Below are positions 5,216-7,013 of a DNA stretch of 7,013 nt, piece after piece. The stretch is from positions 1 to 7,013 of the forward strand of contig JADFOB010000063.1 in assembly GCA_022563055.1 (NCBI GenBank). Reading direction: 5' to 3'. The stretch comes from Planctomycetota bacterium (lineage in GTDB: Bacteria > Planctomycetota > Phycisphaerae > UBA1845). Position numbers and translations under genes: made by a program. Position 1 is the stretch's first letter. Each line of letters starts with the position of its first letter. The notes beneath the pieces are model-generated. The model was not told where the DNA came from. It searched no databases and saw only the letters and a list, made by a program, of their open reading frames with translations.

Positions 5216-6661
5216 ATGAGTAATAAGAAACGGAAAGTTGTGGAACCCGATTCACCGGCGCCCGTGTGCACGATCCATCGAATGGTCAAGCACGGCGAGG
5301 GATTCGACCGTCGTAAGTTTATGAAGATGGCGGCGGGAACCGGTGTGGCGGTAGCAGCCACGAGCCTGCTTCCCGAGGAGTTCATCGAAGCCCAGGAAGT
5401 GGCCAAAGCTAGCGCGGGCGCCCCAAAGGGTATCAAGCTCCTACAGGCGGCCTGTCCCTACTGCGGGGTGGGCTGCGGCACGCTGATCAAGGTCGAAAAC
5501 GGCAAAGTCGTGGGTATGGTTCCGGACAAGAAGCACCCCACCAACCGCGGTATCCAGTGCATCAAGGGGCTCAACGCACACGAGCCGATCTACCGCGACC
5601 GGCTCGGAAAGGTGTTGGTGCGCCGTGATATGAGTGACGCGCTGCGGGGACACATTTCGGGCAGCAAAGGTCGATTCGATGACGATGTCTTCCGCGAAGT
5701 GAGCTATGAAGAGGCGGAAGAGATCGTGGCCCAAAAGATCGTGGAGATCGTCAAGAAGAACGGACCCAACGCCGTCGGCCTTAACGGCTCGGGCCAGCTC
5801 ACCATGGAAGCGCAGTGCATCGAAAACCTGTTGATGAAGGGCGTCATCGGCAGCAATTCGATCGAAGCCAACGCACGGATGTGCATGACGTCGGCGGTCA
5901 CGGGGTATTTCCACTCCTACGGCTCGGATGCGCCGCCGACAAGTTACGAAGACATCGAAGAGGCGGACTTCATCACGTTCTGGGGACACAACGCCCGCGA
6001 GGCGCACCCGATCCTCTTTTGGCGCGTGGCTGACCACAAGCGCAAGCGCGACATCCCCACGAGCGTCGCTGATCCTCGAAGAACCGGAACGGTCATCGGT
6101 CTGGAAGACATCAACCCGCGCAACAGCTATCACATCCCCACGCTCAACGGCGACATCAGCTACCTCAACGCCATCGCTCACGTGTTGATGAAGCGGTATC
6201 CCCAAGCGTGCATATCCGAGGAGTGGCTCGAGAAGAACACCGTCGACTGGAAGGAGTACAAGGAAGGCGTGATGCAGAGGTACTCACCCCAGCAGGTGGT
6301 CGAGCGTCTCGCCCGGATTGACCAGGGACGTGTGACCGGCGAGACGATCGGACAAGATCGCGGAGGCGATGATCATATCTGCGCAGAGTTCGAGTCGTTG
6401 AAGTCATGCCTCAATCATGGCGGTCGTCGCTCACTCAGCAACTCTCGACGAGACTCACAAGACGTGAGCCCAACAAGTTCGAGCTTGGATTCTGGGCAAA
6501 CAATGGGGATGATGGCGAGAACTCGCGCGCGAAAGTTCAGAATGTCGGTGTGGATAACACGGCTGCCGTCCAAACTACGGAAGTCTGGTTCCTTTCCCGG
6601 CAGGACTGGCTCCTGCCGAACATGCTTGCCTTATCTGGACGCACAATGTCGTGGCGATTAG
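5216..6661 (+). CDS. NapA-type molybdopterin oxidoreductase (periplasmic nitrate-reductase-like catalytic subunit), 3'-truncated
   Basis: ATG 5216 gives 481 residues, where NapA-family enzymes usually have about 700-900. A long n-region leads to a Tat signal, DRRKFMKMAAGTGVAVAATS (residues 31-50). The [4Fe-4S] motif CPYCGVGC...NRGIQCIKG uses Cys 80/83/87/115, with the conserved Lys117 that lies between cluster and pterin in NapA. The segment NARMCMTSAVTGY carries the likely Mo-ligand Cys223, as in NapA and unlike formate dehydrogenases. EAHPILFWRV (262-271) is also NapA-like. Family-like sequence continues to about residue 380 (base 6356) and then becomes S/R-rich with no molybdopterin-binding C-terminal half. 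One frame over, KIAEAM (from about 6354) continues the pattern briefly before a stop, so a frameshift may precede the loss. Likely not active as encoded. Substrate probably nitrate, but an assimilatory or novel relative cannot be excluded. It is the third gene of the operon, after the decaheme cytochrome. Confidence 0.85.
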   Translation: MSNKKRKVVEPDSPAPVCTIHRMVKHGEGFDRRKFMKMAAGTGVAVAATSLLPEEFIEAQEVAKASAGAPKGIKLLQAACPYCGVGCGTLIKVENGKVVGMVPDKKHPTNRGIQCIKGLNAHEPIYRDRLGKVLVRRDMSDALRGHISGSKGRFDDDVFREVSYEEAEEIVAQKIVEIVKKNGPNAVGLNGSGQLTMEAQCIENLLMKGVIGSNSIEANARMCMTSAVTGYFHSYGSDAPPTSYEDIEEADFITFWGHNAREAHPILFWRVADHKRKRDIPTSVADPRRTGTVIGLEDINPRNSYHIPTLNGDISYLNAIAHVLMKRYPQACISEEWLEKNTVDWKEYKEGVMQRYSPQQVVERLARIDQGRVTGETIGQDRGGDDHICAEFESLKSCLNHGGRRSLSNSRRDSQDVSPTSSSLDSGQTMGMMARTRARKFRMSVWITRLPSKLRKSGSFPGRTGSCRTCLPYLDAQCRGD

Positions 6662-6678
6662 CACGGCGCGCATAGAGA
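6357..6678. other. Anonymous sequence after the molybdoenzyme break
   Basis: The NapA-like frame stays open to TAG 6659-6661, but its product here (rich in Ser, Arg, Gly) resembles no part of the family. The region is visibly less GC-rich than the operon. A different + strand frame, open from 6406 to 6675, gives a less noise-like stretch (residues such as NKFELGFWANNGDDGEN) with no recognised domain, no convincing ribosome binding site and no clear codon bias. I see no RNA gene. It may be foreign or decayed sequence joined to the operon. Confidence 0.4.
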
Positions 6679-6708
6679 GGAGGTCGCCCCACGGACGGGG
6701 CGACCTCC
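6679..6708. terminator. Perfect 12-bp GC-rich hairpin, probable terminator for the - strand gene
   Basis: GGAGGTCGCCCC (6679-6690) pairs perfectly with GGGGCGACCTCC (6697-6708) around the loop ACGGAC. Read on the - strand, it lies about 75 bases after the stop of the gene ending at 6783 and is followed by TCTCT, a weak T-rich tail. On the + strand it is followed by AAAGTAAG. It therefore fits best as a weak intrinsic terminator of the - strand gene, possibly acting on both converging transcripts. Confidence 0.6.
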
Positions 6709-6714
6709 AAAGTA

Positions 6715-6738
6715 AGCTGGCCAAAGGGCGGTCCAGCT
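6715..6738. repeat. Short inverted repeat
   Basis: AGCTGG (6715-6720) and CCAGCT (6733-6738) can pair around a 12-base loop, just beyond the strong hairpin. It may only be a minor extra structure in the same 3' untranslated region. Confidence 0.3.
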
Positions 6739-6782
6739 ATCGCTCGACATTAGAGGCCTAGCTTAGCCGGTGTTACACCCTG

Positions 6783-7013
6783 TTACCTTGTACCGCTTTG
6801 TTCGTGCGGCACGACGATGTTGCCGCCGATGATGGTTTCGGCATTGCCCGTCGCGGTATCGTCGATCGACAGGTCGAGGATGATATTGCCATCCTTGTCG
6901 TAGGTCTGAAGCCAGAACCGGTCAAACCCGGCACCCGGCTCGCCGTGATCCTCCACGTAGACGAGGAACGAGTGATTGCCCTCCGGATCAGCCATCGACG
7001 GATACTGTAAGGT
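6783..7013 (-). CDS. C-terminal fragment of a secreted beta-rich protein (5' end outside window)
   Basis: The - strand frame is open from the right edge to TAA (6783-6785), giving the last 76 residues. The Met at 6995 is internal, because in-frame coding continues upstream of it to the edge. The product alternates hydrophobic and polar residues, with NHSFLVYVEDHGEPGAG, DRFWLQTYDKDGN and a final GGNIVVPH, which reads as an immunoglobulin-like or beta-sandwich terminal domain of an exported protein. The pattern recalls domains I associate with large planctomycete extracellular or HYR/post-COAP-type proteins, but this is from memory of pattern only. No cysteine or heme motif is present. It converges on the redox operon and is followed by the 6679-6708 hairpin. 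Confidence 0.65.
   Translation of the reverse strand, partial: TLQYPSMADPEGNHSFLVYVEDHGEPGAGFDRFWLQTYDKDGNIILDLSIDDTATGNAETIIGGNIVVPHEQSGTR

Noticed and set aside
5441..6205. - strand open frame opposite the molybdoenzyme
   Set aside because: It is antisense to conserved Fe-S and Mo-ligand motifs, with no domain of its own.
6798..7010. + strand open frame at the right edge
   Set aside because: It is the antisense of the beta-rich secreted protein tail, which has the more natural composition and runs in from the window edge.

Overview
The window is a high-GC bacterial segment, most likely from an uncultured Planctomycetota-type organism. That assignment is an inference. It rests on heptad-based palindromic repeats between genes, a giant multi-domain c-type cytochrome beside a glutamate-synthase-like flavoprotein, and a secreted beta-rich protein tail at the right edge. 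No rRNA, tRNA or CRISPR array is visible.

Left part (1-1190): the 3' end of an unrecognised membrane protein gene enters from the left edge on the + strand. It converges on, and overlaps, a - strand gene for a five-helix b-type cytochrome. A gene-free stretch of about 280 bases follows. It holds small hairpins and an AGTAACTTACT palindrome next to a GC-rich hairpin, which together look like a repeat or mobile-element scar.

Central redox operon (1188-6360, + strand): three genes lie head to tail. The first is the C-terminal two thirds of a GltD/AegA-type FAD oxidoreductase with two [4Fe-4S] ferredoxin motifs; its N-terminal half is missing. The second is an intact 956-residue membrane-anchored decaheme cytochrome c. 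It has three N-terminal CxxCH motifs followed by seven single-heme domains in tandem, each with a Met candidate for the distal ligand. The third is a Tat-exported NapA-type molybdopterin nitrate-reductase-like catalytic subunit that loses family-like sequence after about 380 residues. A plausible working model is that electrons enter through the flavin/Fe-S protein or the quinol pool, pass along the heme chain, and reach the molybdenum enzyme in the periplasm. As present here, both end genes are broken, so the pathway may be decaying or the contig may be rearranged or misassembled.

Two intergenic palindromes built from 7-bp units sit on either side of the decaheme gene. Each supplies the stop codon of the gene before it. 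They differ in core sequence but share the architecture and an AAGGTCGA edge.

Right part (6360-7013): about 300 bases of lower-GC sequence with no recognisable gene, then a perfect 12-bp hairpin, then the 3' end of a - strand gene for a secreted, probably extracellular beta-rich protein.
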